Position numbers and translations under genes: made by a program | The notes under the pieces: model-generated | Told to the model about the DNA's origin: nothing | What the model saw: the letters and a program-made list of their open reading frames with translations, nothing else | Database searches by the model: none | Part shown: positions 17,551 to 25,624 of the stretch, piece by piece | Layout: every line of letters starts with the position of its first letter | How positions within the stretch are numbered: position 1 is the first letter of the stretch | Assembly: GCA_947586185.1 (NCBI GenBank) | Contig: CANPXN010000003.1 | Coordinates: 62,001 to 126,000 of the forward strand | From: an uncultured Clostridia bacterium | Lineage (GTDB): Bacteria; Bacillota; Clostridia; Oscillospirales; Ruminococcaceae | Direction of reading: 5' to 3' | Length of the DNA: 64,000 nt

Positions 17551-18906
17551 TTATCTTCTCCCTGCACGTTCCTTTATCTTGTCAGCGATCGCAATTGCAT
17601 ACTCGTTTATTTTCCTGAAATCCCTGCCCTCGATCATAACTCTGATAAGAGGCTCCGTTCCGCTTTCACGGACAAGTATTCTTCCGGATTCTCCCAGCTC
17701 ATCCTCATACTTTTCAATAATGCCGGTGATCTCATCGTCGTTCTTCCATACCTCACGGTCACTCGGACCGATCTTTACGTTTATCATTACCTGAGGGAAA
17801 TGCTCCATAACATTTGCAAGCTCAGACATCTTCTTTCCGGATTCAGCAAGTATTTCAAGAACCTTTGCTCCTGAAAGCTGACCGTCGCCGGTATTTGCAT
17901 CATCAAGGAAAATAATATGTCCGCTCTGCTCTCCGCCTATATTATAGCCGCCCTCAAGCATTTTTTCAAGAACATATCTGTCTCCGACCTTTGTTGTGAC
18001 CTGCTTAATGCCGTTATCCTTTGCAAAATAAGAAAAGCCTAAGTTTGTCATAACAGTAACGACCGCTGCGTCATTTTTAAGCATTCCCTTTTCCTTATAT
18101 GATTTAGCGCATATTGCAATAAGTCTGTCGCCGTCAATAAGCTGACCGTTTTCGTCAACTGCAAGGCATCTGTCAGCGTCGCCGTCAAAGGCAAGGCCGG
18201 CATGACATTTTTTATCCACAACAAACTGCATAAGTCCCCCAATATGGGTCGAACCGCAGTTGTTGTTTATATTTGTTCCGTCAGGGGACGCATTAATAAC
18301 ATAAACGCTTGCACCAAGTCCCTCAAAAAGCCTTTTAGCAGTAGCCGAAGCGCTTCCGTTTGCACAGTCTACAGCAATACGAAGCCCGGTAAGATTACCC
18401 TTTATGCAGCTCATTATGTAACGGATATAGTCGCTCTGAGCATCCTTATAGTATGATATCCTGCCGATATTACCATGGGATGCAAGCTTCATAGCTTCCG
18501 GCTTGTCAAGAATATAGCTTTCGATCTCCTCTTCAATTTCGTCTGAAAGCTTATAGCCTGTTGATGAAAAAAGCTTGATGCCGTTAAATTCAAAGCTGTT
18601 ATGTGAAGCTGAGATCATAACGCCGGCGTCAGCTCCCTTCTGCTGTACAAGAGCTGCCACTGCCGGGGTAGGAACAACTCCCAATATCTCTACATTTGCT
18701 CCCACAGAGCATATTCCCGCAGCAAGAGCGGATTCAAGGACATCCGAAGAAATTCTCGTATCCTTCCCTATAAAAATTGTCGGCTTATGGCTCATTTTTT
18801 TTGTAAGCACTATTGCAGCAGCTCTTCCTATATTCATTGCTGTTTCACAGGTAAGCTCAGTTACTGCAACTCCTCTTGCACCGTCTGTTCCGAATAGTCT
18901 GCCCAT
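17551..18906 (-). CDS. glmM: Phosphoglucosamine mutase GlmM
   Basis: The 451-residue enzyme interconverts glucosamine 6-phosphate and glucosamine 1-phosphate for UDP-GlcNAc and peptidoglycan synthesis. It starts MGRLFGTDGARGVA, has the active-site serine loop MISASHNSFEFNGIK (about 98-112), the metal-binding loop DGDADRC (about 242-248), sugar-binding GGEQSGHI and phosphate-binding VRESGTEPLIRVM near the end. All expected residues are present and the length is standard. An AAAGGAG site precedes the ATG. It heads the tightly packed minus-strand run after a 95-base gap from ruvB. Confidence 0.96.
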   Translation of the reverse strand: MGRLFGTDGARGVAVTELTCETAMNIGRAAAIVLTKKMSHKPTIFIGKDTRISSDVLESALAAGICSVGANVEILGVVPTPAVAALVQQKGADAGVMISASHNSFEFNGIKLFSSTGYKLSDEIEEEIESYILDKPEAMKLASHGNIGRISYYKDAQSDYIRYIMSCIKGNLTGLRIAVDCANGSASATAKRLFEGLGASVYVINASPDGTNINNNCGSTHIGGLMQFVVDKKCHAGLAFDGDADRCLAVDENGQLIDGDRLIAICAKSYKEKGMLKNDAAVVTVMTNLGFSYFAKDNGIKQVTTKVGDRYVLEKMLEGGYNIGGEQSGHIIFLDDANTGDGQLSGAKVLEILAESGKKMSELANVMEHFPQVMINVKIGPSDREVWKNDDEITGIIEKYEDELGESGRILVRESGTEPLIRVMIEGRDFRKINEYAIAIADKIKERAGRR

Positions 18907-19001
18907 CTGAAATTATCTCCTTTATGTCTTTTATATTTTACAGTATAAGTCATACTGCTCAGTTACTTGATCAAAATGTCAGCCGTTATCACAGGCTATA
19001 T

Positions 19002-20048
19002 TTAAAGTCTCAGCTGATTTTCGTCCCCGTCCTTCGGGGCAAAGCCAAGATGCTCATAGGCAAGCCTTGTAGCAACTCTTCCCCTCGGAGTTCTCGCAAG
19101 GAACCCAAGCTGCATCAAAAACGGTTCGCATACATCCTCCAAGGTCACCGACTCCTCGCCTATAGCGGAAGCAAGGGTTTCAAGTCCTGCCGGACCTCCG
19201 TTATAGCCCTTTATCAGCATTGTAAGCATTCTCTTGTCAAGACCGTCAAGACCCAGAGAGTCTATCTCAAGCCTGTTGAGGGCTATTGCCGCTATTTCTC
19301 CAGTGATCCTGCCGTCCCCCATGACCTCCGCAAAGTCACGGACACGCTTTAAATATCTGTTAGCAATTCTCGGAGTTCCTCTTGAACGCTTCGCTATCTC
19401 AAGAGCTCCATCAGCATCACATGCTATTCCGAGAATCGAGCTGCTCCTTCGTATGATATCAGTAAGCTGCTCATGACTGTAAAGCTCCAGACGCTGAATT
19501 ATACCGAACCTGTCACGGAGCGGTGACGTAAGCTGTCCTGCCCTTGTAGTAGCTCCCACAAGGGTAAATTTTTCAAGATCAACTCTTATAGACCTTGCGG
19601 AAGGGCCTTTTCCTATCATAATATCAAGAGCGCCGTCCTCCAGTGCCGGATACAGTATCTCTTCAATGGACCTTGAAAGCCTGTGGATCTCATCTATAAA
19701 TAAAACATCATTTTCCGAAAGATTTGTAAGCAAAGCCGCAAGATCCCCCGGCTTTTCTATCGCAGGACCTGTCGTGATCCTCAGATTAGCTCCCATTTCA
19801 TGAGCTATGATTCCTGCAAGAGTCGTTTTTCCAAGTCCCGGAGGACCATAGAGCAGAACATGATCCAAAGGTTCTCCTCTGCGCCTTGCAGCCTCCATAT
19901 AAACCGCTAAGTTTTCCTTTACCTTATCCTGACCTATATATTCCGAAAGGGTCTGAGGTCTGAGAGAAAACTCAGTTTCGGTATCATTTTCAGTATATTC
20001 CGGAGCAGCAAGTCTGCTCTCAAACTCCATATCTCCTGTTTCTATCAA
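19002..20048 (-). CDS. ruvB: Holliday junction branch migration helicase RuvB
   Basis: The 348-residue AAA+ motor of the RuvAB branch-migration complex. Walker [12 protein letters not shown] (about 61-71), Walker [12 protein letters not shown], sensor 1 [18 protein letters not shown] and a C-terminal winged helix ending [15 protein letters not shown] are all present. I keep the TTG start at 20048: AAGGAG lies six bases upstream, while the next ATG (seventh codon) has GGAG only two bases before it. It follows ruvA by ten bases in the standard ruvC-ruvA-ruvB order. Confidence 0.96.
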   Translation of the reverse strand: MIETGDMEFESRLAAPEYTENDTETEFSLRPQTLSEYIGQDKVKENLAVYMEAARRRGEPLDHVLLYGPPGLGKTTLAGIIAHEMGANLRITTGPAIEKPGDLAALLTNLSENDVLFIDEIHRLSRSIEEILYPALEDGALDIMIGKGPSARSIRVDLEKFTLVGATTRAGQLTSPLRDRFGIIQRLELYSHEQLTDIIRRSSSILGIACDADGALEIAKRSRGTPRIANRYLKRVRDFAEVMGDGRITGEIAAIALNRLEIDSLGLDGLDKRMLTMLIKGYNGGPAGLETLASAIGEESVTLEDVCEPFLMQLGFLARTPRGRVATRLAYEHLGFAPKDGDENQLRL

Positions 20049-20058
20049 TTTCTACTCC

Positions 20059-20667
20059 TTATTTCATACTGCTTCCGATTATTTTAAGCGCCTGCTTTAT
20101 AATTTCGGAGGAAGGCAGCTCAGGACTTACCTTTGAAATCGCAGAGGCAGCCTCTGACTGAGAATATCCAAGTACCATAAGAGCGGAAACAGCCTCCGAT
20201 ACGCCGTCGTTTCCAGCAAGCTGAATATCCGACGCCGCCTGATAAACTTCACCCGATATGTTTTCCTTTGCTATTTTATCCTTAAGCTCTAAAACTATTC
20301 TCTGAGCAAGCTTAGGTCCTACGCCCTTAGTTTTTGTAAGAGGCTTGCTCTCGCCTGAGGCTACCGTAAGGGCAAACCTCTGAGGGTCCGTATCTGAAAG
20401 TATTGCAAGAGCCGCCTTAGGGCCTACTCCCGAAACGGTAAGCAGCATTTTAAAGCAGTTAAGCTCCTGCATATCATAAAAGCCAAACAGCTCAGCGCTG
20501 TCCTCCCTTACGTTCAGATATGTAAAAAGCCTTTCCTCACTTCCCACATCTCCAAGGCGGGACATTGTGGAAAATGTAGTCCGACAAGCATATCCCACGC
20601 CGCCGCATTCTATTACCGCAAGCATTGTTTCCTTATGTATAAGCTTTCCTCTTACGCTATATATCAT
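20059..20667 (-). CDS. ruvA: Holliday junction DNA helicase subunit RuvA
   Basis: The 202-residue RuvA binds four-way junctions as a tetramer and loads RuvB. The N-terminal OB-fold opens MIYSVRGKLI; two helix-hairpin-helix motifs follow (LLTVSGVGPKAALAIL and KTKGVGPKLAQRIVLELKDK), and the C-terminal domain III (SEAVSALMVLGYSQSEA) contacts RuvB. Length is typical. Its ATG overlaps the ruvC stop by four bases. Confidence 0.96.
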   Translation of the reverse strand: MIYSVRGKLIHKETMLAVIECGGVGYACRTTFSTMSRLGDVGSEERLFTYLNVREDSAELFGFYDMQELNCFKMLLTVSGVGPKAALAILSDTDPQRFALTVASGESKPLTKTKGVGPKLAQRIVLELKDKIAKENISGEVYQAASDIQLAGNDGVSEAVSALMVLGYSQSEAASAISKVSPELPSSEIIKQALKIIGSSMK

Positions 20668-21182
20668 CTGCTGTACCTTTCTTTTTTACTGTAATTATCA
20701 TACTGTCTCAGTCCCTTACAGCAGTGTCCGTGGCATATTGCAATGGCAAGAGCGTCCGCCGCATCATCGGGCTTCGGTATCTGTTCAAGTTTAAGTATGC
20801 GCCTTGTCATATCCATGACCTGCATTTTTTCAGCTCTTCCATAGCCTACGACTGCCTGCTTGACCTGTAGAGGAGTGTATTCAAATATCGGCACATTTTT
20901 CTTTATTGCTGAAAGAAGAGTCACTCCCCTCGCCTGTGCAACGTCGATAGCCGTCTTCTGGTTATTTGTAAAGAACAGCTTTTCAACCGCCATACAGTCG
21001 GGACCGAACTTATCTATTATATAGTCCATATCTTCGGAAATATTCTTAAGCCGCTGAGTAAAATCAGTATGCGCTTCAGTCAGGATCGCTCCGTATTCAA
21101 GGGGCGCAAAATTAGCTCCGCTGTAATCTACAACTCCGAATCCCACAATGGCATATCCAGGGTCAATTCCAAGAATCCTCAA
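20664..21182 (-). CDS. ruvC: Crossover junction endodeoxyribonuclease RuvC
   Basis: The 172-residue resolvase cleaves Holliday junctions. The four acidic catalytic positions are visible: Asp7 in ILGIDPGYAIVGFG, Glu68-region in AVEKLFFTNN, and the pair in KPDDAADALAIAICHGH (about 138-154). It starts the ruvCAB operon and lies in the middle of a 125-base gap region shared with the LRR-dockerin terminator. No SOS (LexA/DinR) box is evident upstream. Confidence 0.96.
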   Translation of the reverse strand: MRILGIDPGYAIVGFGVVDYSGANFAPLEYGAILTEAHTDFTQRLKNISEDMDYIIDKFGPDCMAVEKLFFTNNQKTAIDVAQARGVTLLSAIKKNVPIFEYTPLQVKQAVVGYGRAEKMQVMDMTRRILKLEQIPKPDDAADALAIAICHGHCCKGLRQYDNYSKKERYSR

Positions 21183-21265
21183 AAAAACACTTCCTCCGAA
21201 TACATATGTACATTTTATTATAGCATAAAACCGCTCCGGCTTTCAATAGCTAAACGGACTTTTTT

Positions 21266-21300
21266 CAAAAAATAAAAAACGGCAGTCCGAAAACTGCCGT
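21266..21300 (-). terminator. Intrinsic terminator of LRR-dockerin gene at 21307
   Basis: On the minus strand ACGGCAGT (21300-21293) pairs with ACTGCCGT (21286-21279) around a six-base loop and is followed by TTTTTTATTTTTTG. The same stem and loop recur after the paralogue at 22498-22519. Confidence 0.88.
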
Positions 21301-21306
21301 CAAGCG

Positions 21307-22260
21307 TTACATAACCGCTCTCTTTAAAAGTATCAGATCAAAAACGTTAACGATCTCATCATCGTTCATATCTGCACATTCACACTGAGAATTTGTAAGT
21401 CCTGAAATGCCCACAAGATACTTCTTCATAATAACAACGTCCTGAGTATCGACCATTCCGTCATAATTGAGGTCTCCCTTTAGCTTTTCGCCGATAGGCA
21501 CAAAATTCAGATTAAATTTTGTGGCATGTTCCTGAGCGGTCGAACCTTCATAACCGTAAATTATTCCGTTAAAATAGCTGGATCCGTTTTCGTCAGAACC
21601 GTTGGAGAAAATCCTCAAACGAGGCATACTGCATGAAGGATTTTCGATAACGACCTTATTTAAGCTGCTGCAATTAAAGAATGCGCTGCTGTCGAGCCTT
21701 GTAACGCTGTTTGGTATTGTAACCTCCTCAAGGCTGCTGCACCCATAGAATGCATTACTGCTGATTCTTTCAACACCGTCCGGTATGTCTATCGCTTCAA
21801 GGCTTTCACAGCCGTTAAATGCCAATGTGCCTATACTTTTCAGACCGGACGGCAGGCCTACTCTTTTCAAATTGGCACAGGCATTAAAAACAGTTGAATC
21901 TATCGCAGTAACTCCTTCCGGAATATCTATCTCCGAAATACTTGAAGAGCTGAAAGCGCTGTTTTTTATACTTTTTATACTGTCCGGAAGAGAGATTGAT
22001 TTCATGCTGCTCATCATAAATGCGCTCGCTCCGATCTCGGTAACCGGCAAGCCGTCAATTTCTCCGGGAACTATAACCCTGCCGGCGCCTACGGGACCTC
22101 TGTATTTAGTAATGGCAATATGATCCTCATAGCTTTCATACGTCATATCTCCGTATACCTTTTCGTCCTCGGTTTCCGTCTCTGCGGCAGCAGCAGTAAA
22201 GGCTCCGAGTCCAATACATACCGCAGCGGCAGCGGATAAAACTCTACTGAATATTTTCAT
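21307..22260 (-). CDS. Secreted LRR_5 (BspA-like) protein with C-terminal type I dockerin
   Basis: The 317-residue product has a signal peptide (RVLSAAAAVCIGLGAFTAAAA), five LRR_5 repeats (about 70-200, for example AFNGCESLEAIDIPDGV and AFYGCSSLEEVTIPNSV) and, after residue about 255, a two-repeat dockerin (GDLNYDGMVDTQDVVIMKKY and ADMNDDEIVNVFDLILLKRA). Both dockerin repeats keep the EF-hand-like Asp/Asn calcium positions. Dockerins bind cohesins in cellulosome-type assemblies, so this protein is probably docked on a secreted scaffold. It is paralogous to the next gene, with matching signal peptide, promoter and terminator. Confidence 0.9.
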   Translation of the reverse strand: MKIFSRVLSAAAAVCIGLGAFTAAAAETETEDEKVYGDMTYESYEDHIAITKYRGPVGAGRVIVPGEIDGLPVTEIGASAFMMSSMKSISLPDSIKSIKNSAFSSSSISEIDIPEGVTAIDSTVFNACANLKRVGLPSGLKSIGTLAFNGCESLEAIDIPDGVERISSNAFYGCSSLEEVTIPNSVTRLDSSAFFNCSSLNKVVIENPSCSMPRLRIFSNGSDENGSSYFNGIIYGYEGSTAQEHATKFNLNFVPIGEKLKGDLNYDGMVDTQDVVIMKKYLVGISGLTNSQCECADMNDDEIVNVFDLILLKRAVM

Positions 22261-22295
22261 ATATAATCACTCCTGTAGCCTTAAATTTTTACTAC

Positions 22296-22324
22296 ATTTT
22301 AACACTTTAAGCTCTATTTGTCAA
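22296..22324 (-). promoter_or_regulatory. Promoter of LRR-dockerin gene at 21307
   Basis: Minus-strand TTGACA (22324-22319) and TAAAAT (22301-22296) with a 17-base spacer. The paralogue upstream has the same two hexamers and spacing, so the promoter was part of the duplicated unit. Confidence 0.7.
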
Positions 22325-22398
22325 CAAAAAGCTTCCGCTGATCACGGAAATCAATTTTTGAAACACTACGCGGTGGACTCTGTCCCCCGCACCCCCTG

Positions 22399-22421
22399 CT
22401 AAAGGGACAAAGTCCCTTTAG
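22399..22421. repeat. Short perfect inverted repeat in the gap between two LRR-dockerin genes
   Basis: CTAAAGGGAC (22399-22408), three As, then GTCCCTTTAG (22412-22421). It follows a GC-rich stretch (CTGTCCCCCGCACCCCCTGC) unlike the AT-rich surroundings. Its composition suggests a small interspersed repeat rather than a gene terminator, since no T-tract follows on either strand. Confidence 0.5.
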
Positions 22422-22489
22422 AATTGAAAGGGAACTAAAAAGCTTTTTCTTAACAAAGATATGGGGATAGAATATATCAATTTTTTAAA

Positions 22490-22519
22490 AATTGAAAACG
22501 GCAGTCCGAAAACTGCCGT
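22490..22519 (-). terminator. Intrinsic terminator of LRR-dockerin gene at 22527
   Basis: The same ACGGCAGT/ACTGCCGT stem (22498-22505 and 22512-22519) as after the neighbouring paralogue, followed on the minus strand by TTTTCAATTTTT. Confidence 0.8.
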
Positions 22520-22526
22520 TAAAGCG

Positions 22527-23423
22527 CTACATAACCGATCTTTTTAAAAGTATCAGATCAAAAACATTAACGATGCCATCATCGTTCATATCTGCGCATT
22601 CACCTTGAGAATTTGTAAGCTCAAACATACCGGTAAGACTCATTTTTAATACAATAACGTCCTCACAATTGACAGCTCCGTTCTGATCTATATCCCCCTT
22701 TTGCCAATTGGCTAAAGCTTCAAATTTTACATCGAATCTTTTCGCATACCGCTGTGCGGTGGAGCCTTCGTGCCCATATATCGTTCCGTTAAAGTAGCTG
22801 TTGCCGCTTTCATCATAGCCATTTACGAAGGTGCTGAAAACACTTGACAAGTCACAAATCGGGTTGCAAATAACGACCTTATTCAGCTCGGAGCATTCAC
22901 TGAAAGCCCATTCTCCTATGATTTCAACACTACTCGGTATATAGATCTCTTTAAGGCTTTCACAGCTAACGAAAGCAAGTCCCCCAATACTTAATAGTTT
23001 TTCCGGAAGCTTAACTTCGCTTAGATTCCAGCAATACTCAAAAGCACCATCCTTTATAACTGACAAATTTTCAGGTAAGATTATACCGGTAAGCTCTGTA
23101 CACCTAAAAAAAGCTCCCTTACCTATAATATTCACGCTGTCCGGTATAATAATTTCTTTTACACTAAGATTGCTGAATGCATACTCTCCAATCTCGGTTA
23201 TTGGCAGACCGTCGATCTCTTCCGGAATTTTCACTTCTTCAACTTTGTCCATAAGAGTCCAGTTGTTACCAGTAATAGTAATATGATCCTCATAGCTCAC
23301 ATATTTAAGATTTCCATATACCTTTTCATTCTCGGTTCCTGGTCTTGCGGCAGCAGCAGTAAAGATGCCGAGCCCAAGGCATACTGCAGCGGCAGCGGAT
23401 AAAACTCTGTTAAATATTTTCAT
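22527..23423 (-). CDS. Secreted LRR_5 (BspA-like) protein with C-terminal type I dockerin, tandem paralogue
   Basis: The 298-residue product has the same build as its downstream neighbour: signal peptide (RVLSAAAAVCLGLGIFTAAAA), LRR_5 repeats (about 75-190, AFEYCWNLSEVKLPEKL, AFVSCESLKEIYIPSSV), a tail motif FVNGYDESGNSYFNGTIYG, and a dockerin (GDIDQNGAVNCEDVIVLKMS and ADMNDDGIVNVFDLILLKRS). The second dockerin repeat is nearly identical to the neighbour's, while the LRR core has diverged more. That pattern suggests one shared docking partner and different recognition surfaces. Confidence 0.9.
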   Translation of the reverse strand: MKIFNRVLSAAAAVCLGLGIFTAAAARPGTENEKVYGNLKYVSYEDHITITGNNWTLMDKVEEVKIPEEIDGLPITEIGEYAFSNLSVKEIIIPDSVNIIGKGAFFRCTELTGIILPENLSVIKDGAFEYCWNLSEVKLPEKLLSIGGLAFVSCESLKEIYIPSSVEIIGEWAFSECSELNKVVICNPICDLSSVFSTFVNGYDESGNSYFNGTIYGHEGSTAQRYAKRFDVKFEALANWQKGDIDQNGAVNCEDVIVLKMSLTGMFELTNSQGECADMNDDGIVNVFDLILLKRSVM

Positions 23424-23465
23424 ATATGTTTACTCCTATTGTCCATTAGTTTAAATTTTTACTAC

Positions 23466-23494
23466 ATTTTAACATTTTAATCTGCGTTTGTCAA
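23466..23494 (-). promoter_or_regulatory. Promoter of LRR-dockerin gene at 22527
   Basis: Minus-strand TTGACA (23494-23489) and TAAAAT (23471-23466), spacer 17 bases, matching the promoter of the paralogue at 22296-22324. Confidence 0.7.
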
Positions 23495-23511
23495 CAAAAA
23501 GCGTCCGCTGA

Positions 23512-23540
23512 TTGCATTTTTACAGATTTTATGATATGAT
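23512..23540 (+). promoter_or_regulatory. Promoter of pheA
   Basis: TTGCAT (23512-23517) and TATGAT (23535-23540) with a 17-base spacer, 35 bases before the pheA start. It is back-to-back with the minus-strand LRR promoter. Confidence 0.55.
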
Positions 23541-23574
23541 TAGTAAAACAACTTTTAAAAGGAGAATTTTTTGA

Positions 23575-24687
23575 ATGGATTTACAGGAGCTGAGAAACGA
23601 AATCGACAGTCTTGACAGGGAGATTCTTTCAGCCTTTGAAAAGAGAATGCAGCTTTGCAGAGGCGTTGCAAAATATAAAATCCAAAATAATCTTCCGGTT
23701 TTTCAGTCAGGACGTGAAAAGGAAATTATTGAAAAGGTGACGAAAACCAGTCCGGAGGATCTGAAAGCTGGAGCTGCCGCATTGTTCACTGAAATTATGG
23801 ATATAAGCAAATCCCTCCAGCAACAGTATATTTTCGGCAGCAAAAAATTTATGGAATCAAAGCCTTTTGTAATTAATTCAAATGCCGCTGTCGGCTGCCA
23901 GGGTATTTCAGGCTCTAACTCCGAGGCTGCCGCAAGAAAGCTTTTTAAAGATAACAAAATCACATTCTACCACGAATTTGAAGATGTTTTCAGCGCTGTG
24001 GAAAACGGAGAAATAAAGTACGGTATACTTCCGATACATAACTCAACGGCAGGCTCGGTAACTCAGACCTATGATCTGATGAGGAAACATGATGTCTATA
24101 TTGCAAAAACCATCAAGTTTGAGATAACCCATTGTCTTGCAGCAAAAAAAGGTACAAAAGCTGAGGACATAAAAACCGTATACTCCCACCCTCAGGCTCT
24201 TGCTCAGTGCTCGGCATTTCTGCGCAGAAACGGCTATCAGACCGTACCATACGAAAACACTGCCACAGCCGCAAAGCTTGCTTCTGAAAACGACGGTATT
24301 GCAGCCGTATGCTCGGAGGAATGCGCAGCCCTTTATAACCTTGAGATAATAAAAAAGGGTATTGCCAACACGATTCCTAATTTTACAAGATTCATATGTA
24401 TAACAAAAGACCTCTGCATTCCTGAGGATGCCAGAACTGTTGCCGTGACCCTTGAAATACCAAACTCAGAGGGCAGCCTTTACCGCATACTTACAAAATT
24501 CTTTGTAAACGGAATGAACCTTGAAAAAATAGAAAGCCGCCCTGTTGCGGACGGCAGCTTTGACGTTATGTTCTATCTTGATTTTGAGGGAAACATAAAC
24601 GATACTAAAACCAGCGCTTTGCTGGACGAGCTTAAAAATCAACTTGATTATTTCAAGTTTCTTGGAAACTACAGCGAGATTATTTAA
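23575..24687 (+). CDS. pheA: Bifunctional chorismate mutase/prephenate dehydratase
   Basis: The 370-residue enzyme makes phenylpyruvate from chorismate. Residues 1-85 form an AroQ chorismate mutase (LRNEIDSLDREILSAFEKRM, KYKIQNNLPVF), about 115-280 the dehydratase (EDVFSAVENGEIKYGILPIHNS, with the TRF motif in FTRFICI), and the C-terminal 80 residues an ACT domain (NSEGSLYRILTKF, IESRP) that binds phenylalanine for feedback inhibition. AAAAGGAG precedes the start. Its 3' end overlaps the convergent SDR gene by eight bases, leaving no room for a terminator. No T-box or attenuator is seen. Confidence 0.95.
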   Translation: MDLQELRNEIDSLDREILSAFEKRMQLCRGVAKYKIQNNLPVFQSGREKEIIEKVTKTSPEDLKAGAAALFTEIMDISKSLQQQYIFGSKKFMESKPFVINSNAAVGCQGISGSNSEAAARKLFKDNKITFYHEFEDVFSAVENGEIKYGILPIHNSTAGSVTQTYDLMRKHDVYIAKTIKFEITHCLAAKKGTKAEDIKTVYSHPQALAQCSAFLRRNGYQTVPYENTATAAKLASENDGIAAVCSEECAALYNLEIIKKGIANTIPNFTRFICITKDLCIPEDARTVAVTLEIPNSEGSLYRILTKFFVNGMNLEKIESRPVADGSFDVMFYLDFEGNINDTKTSALLDELKNQLDYFKFLGNYSEII

Positions 24688-25432
24688 GCTTTTTATGCTG
24701 TATATTATAGGTTACAGCCGCAAGCAGCTTATGAGGAACAAAACGTGAGCCGAAAATTCCAAGCTTTATCGACGCTTTAGGCGCTATTATAAGCTTTCCA
24801 GCAAGTGCCTTGTCAACAGCATATTTTGCCACATATTCACTTGATGCAGGCTTCATGCTGAAAACGACTCCGGCTCGATTATTGAAATTCGTGTCAACGG
24901 GTCCCGGACAAAGAACGCTTATTTTTACGCTGCTGCCGGCTCTACGCAGCTCCTCGTAAACGGCTATGCTCAGCCTTACTACATAATTTTTGGAGGCATA
25001 ATAAGAGGACAGCAGAGGTCCGGTCATAAAGCCTGCGCTTGAAGCCACATTTAAAATAATACCGCTGTTTCTCTTTTTGAAATCATTAAGGAAAAGCTTT
25101 GTAAGGATATGCGTAGCCTTGATATTTACATTTATCATATCAAGTTCATCCTTTAAATCGGTTTTGTCAAACTCACCGAATATACCGTAACCAGCGTTGT
25201 TCACAAGCATGTCCACTCCCTTGTTCCGGCACTGCTCATAAAGGCGGAACACTTCGCTTTCGTCTGAAAGATCTGCTGTTATCACTTCCGCACCGGTATT
25301 CAGCTCAGAGCTTAATTTTTCAAGCTTATCAGTGCTCCTTGCCGCAAGTATAAGGGAAAAGCCAAGGGACGAAAGGTATCTTGCTATGTCCCGCCCTATG
25401 CCGGAGCTTGCTCCTGTTATCAATGCTTTCAT
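24680..25432 (-). CDS. Short-chain dehydrogenase/reductase (SDR)
   Basis: The 250-residue product has the classical SDR signatures: nucleotide-binding TGASSGIGRDIA (about 6-17), NNAGYGIFG (about 82-90), catalytic Ser in NVASSAGF, and YYASKNY containing the Tyr-x-x-x-Lys pair. PGPVDTNF follows as usual. These give an NAD(P)-dependent oxidoreductase; the substrate cannot be read from the sequence. The divergent upstream gap toward the lipoprotein gene is 192 bases. Its end overlaps pheA. Confidence 0.9.
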   Translation of the reverse strand: MKALITGASSGIGRDIARYLSSLGFSLILAARSTDKLEKLSSELNTGAEVITADLSDESEVFRLYEQCRNKGVDMLVNNAGYGIFGEFDKTDLKDELDMINVNIKATHILTKLFLNDFKKRNSGIILNVASSAGFMTGPLLSSYYASKNYVVRLSIAVYEELRRAGSSVKISVLCPGPVDTNFNNRAGVVFSMKPASSEYVAKYAVDKALAGKLIIAPKASIKLGIFGSRFVPHKLLAAVTYNIQHKKLK

Positions 25433-25624
25433 AAATGCTTACCTCCAAATCTTTTTAACATGTGTACTATGTTCTAATTATACCATAAATTTCATGCCGG
25501 GAATCTGAAATTTTAATGAAATTTTTAATTTTTTTGAAAAAAGTATGGACTTATAAAAATTAATATAGTATAATTAAATAGTATTTGACAAAACATTTTA
25601 AGTTATACGGAGGTTTTAAATAAG

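Noticed and set aside
24680..24687. Overlap of pheA and the SDR 3' ends as a sequencing error
   Set aside because: Both proteins have complete, normal C-termini; an eight-base convergent overlap is plausible.
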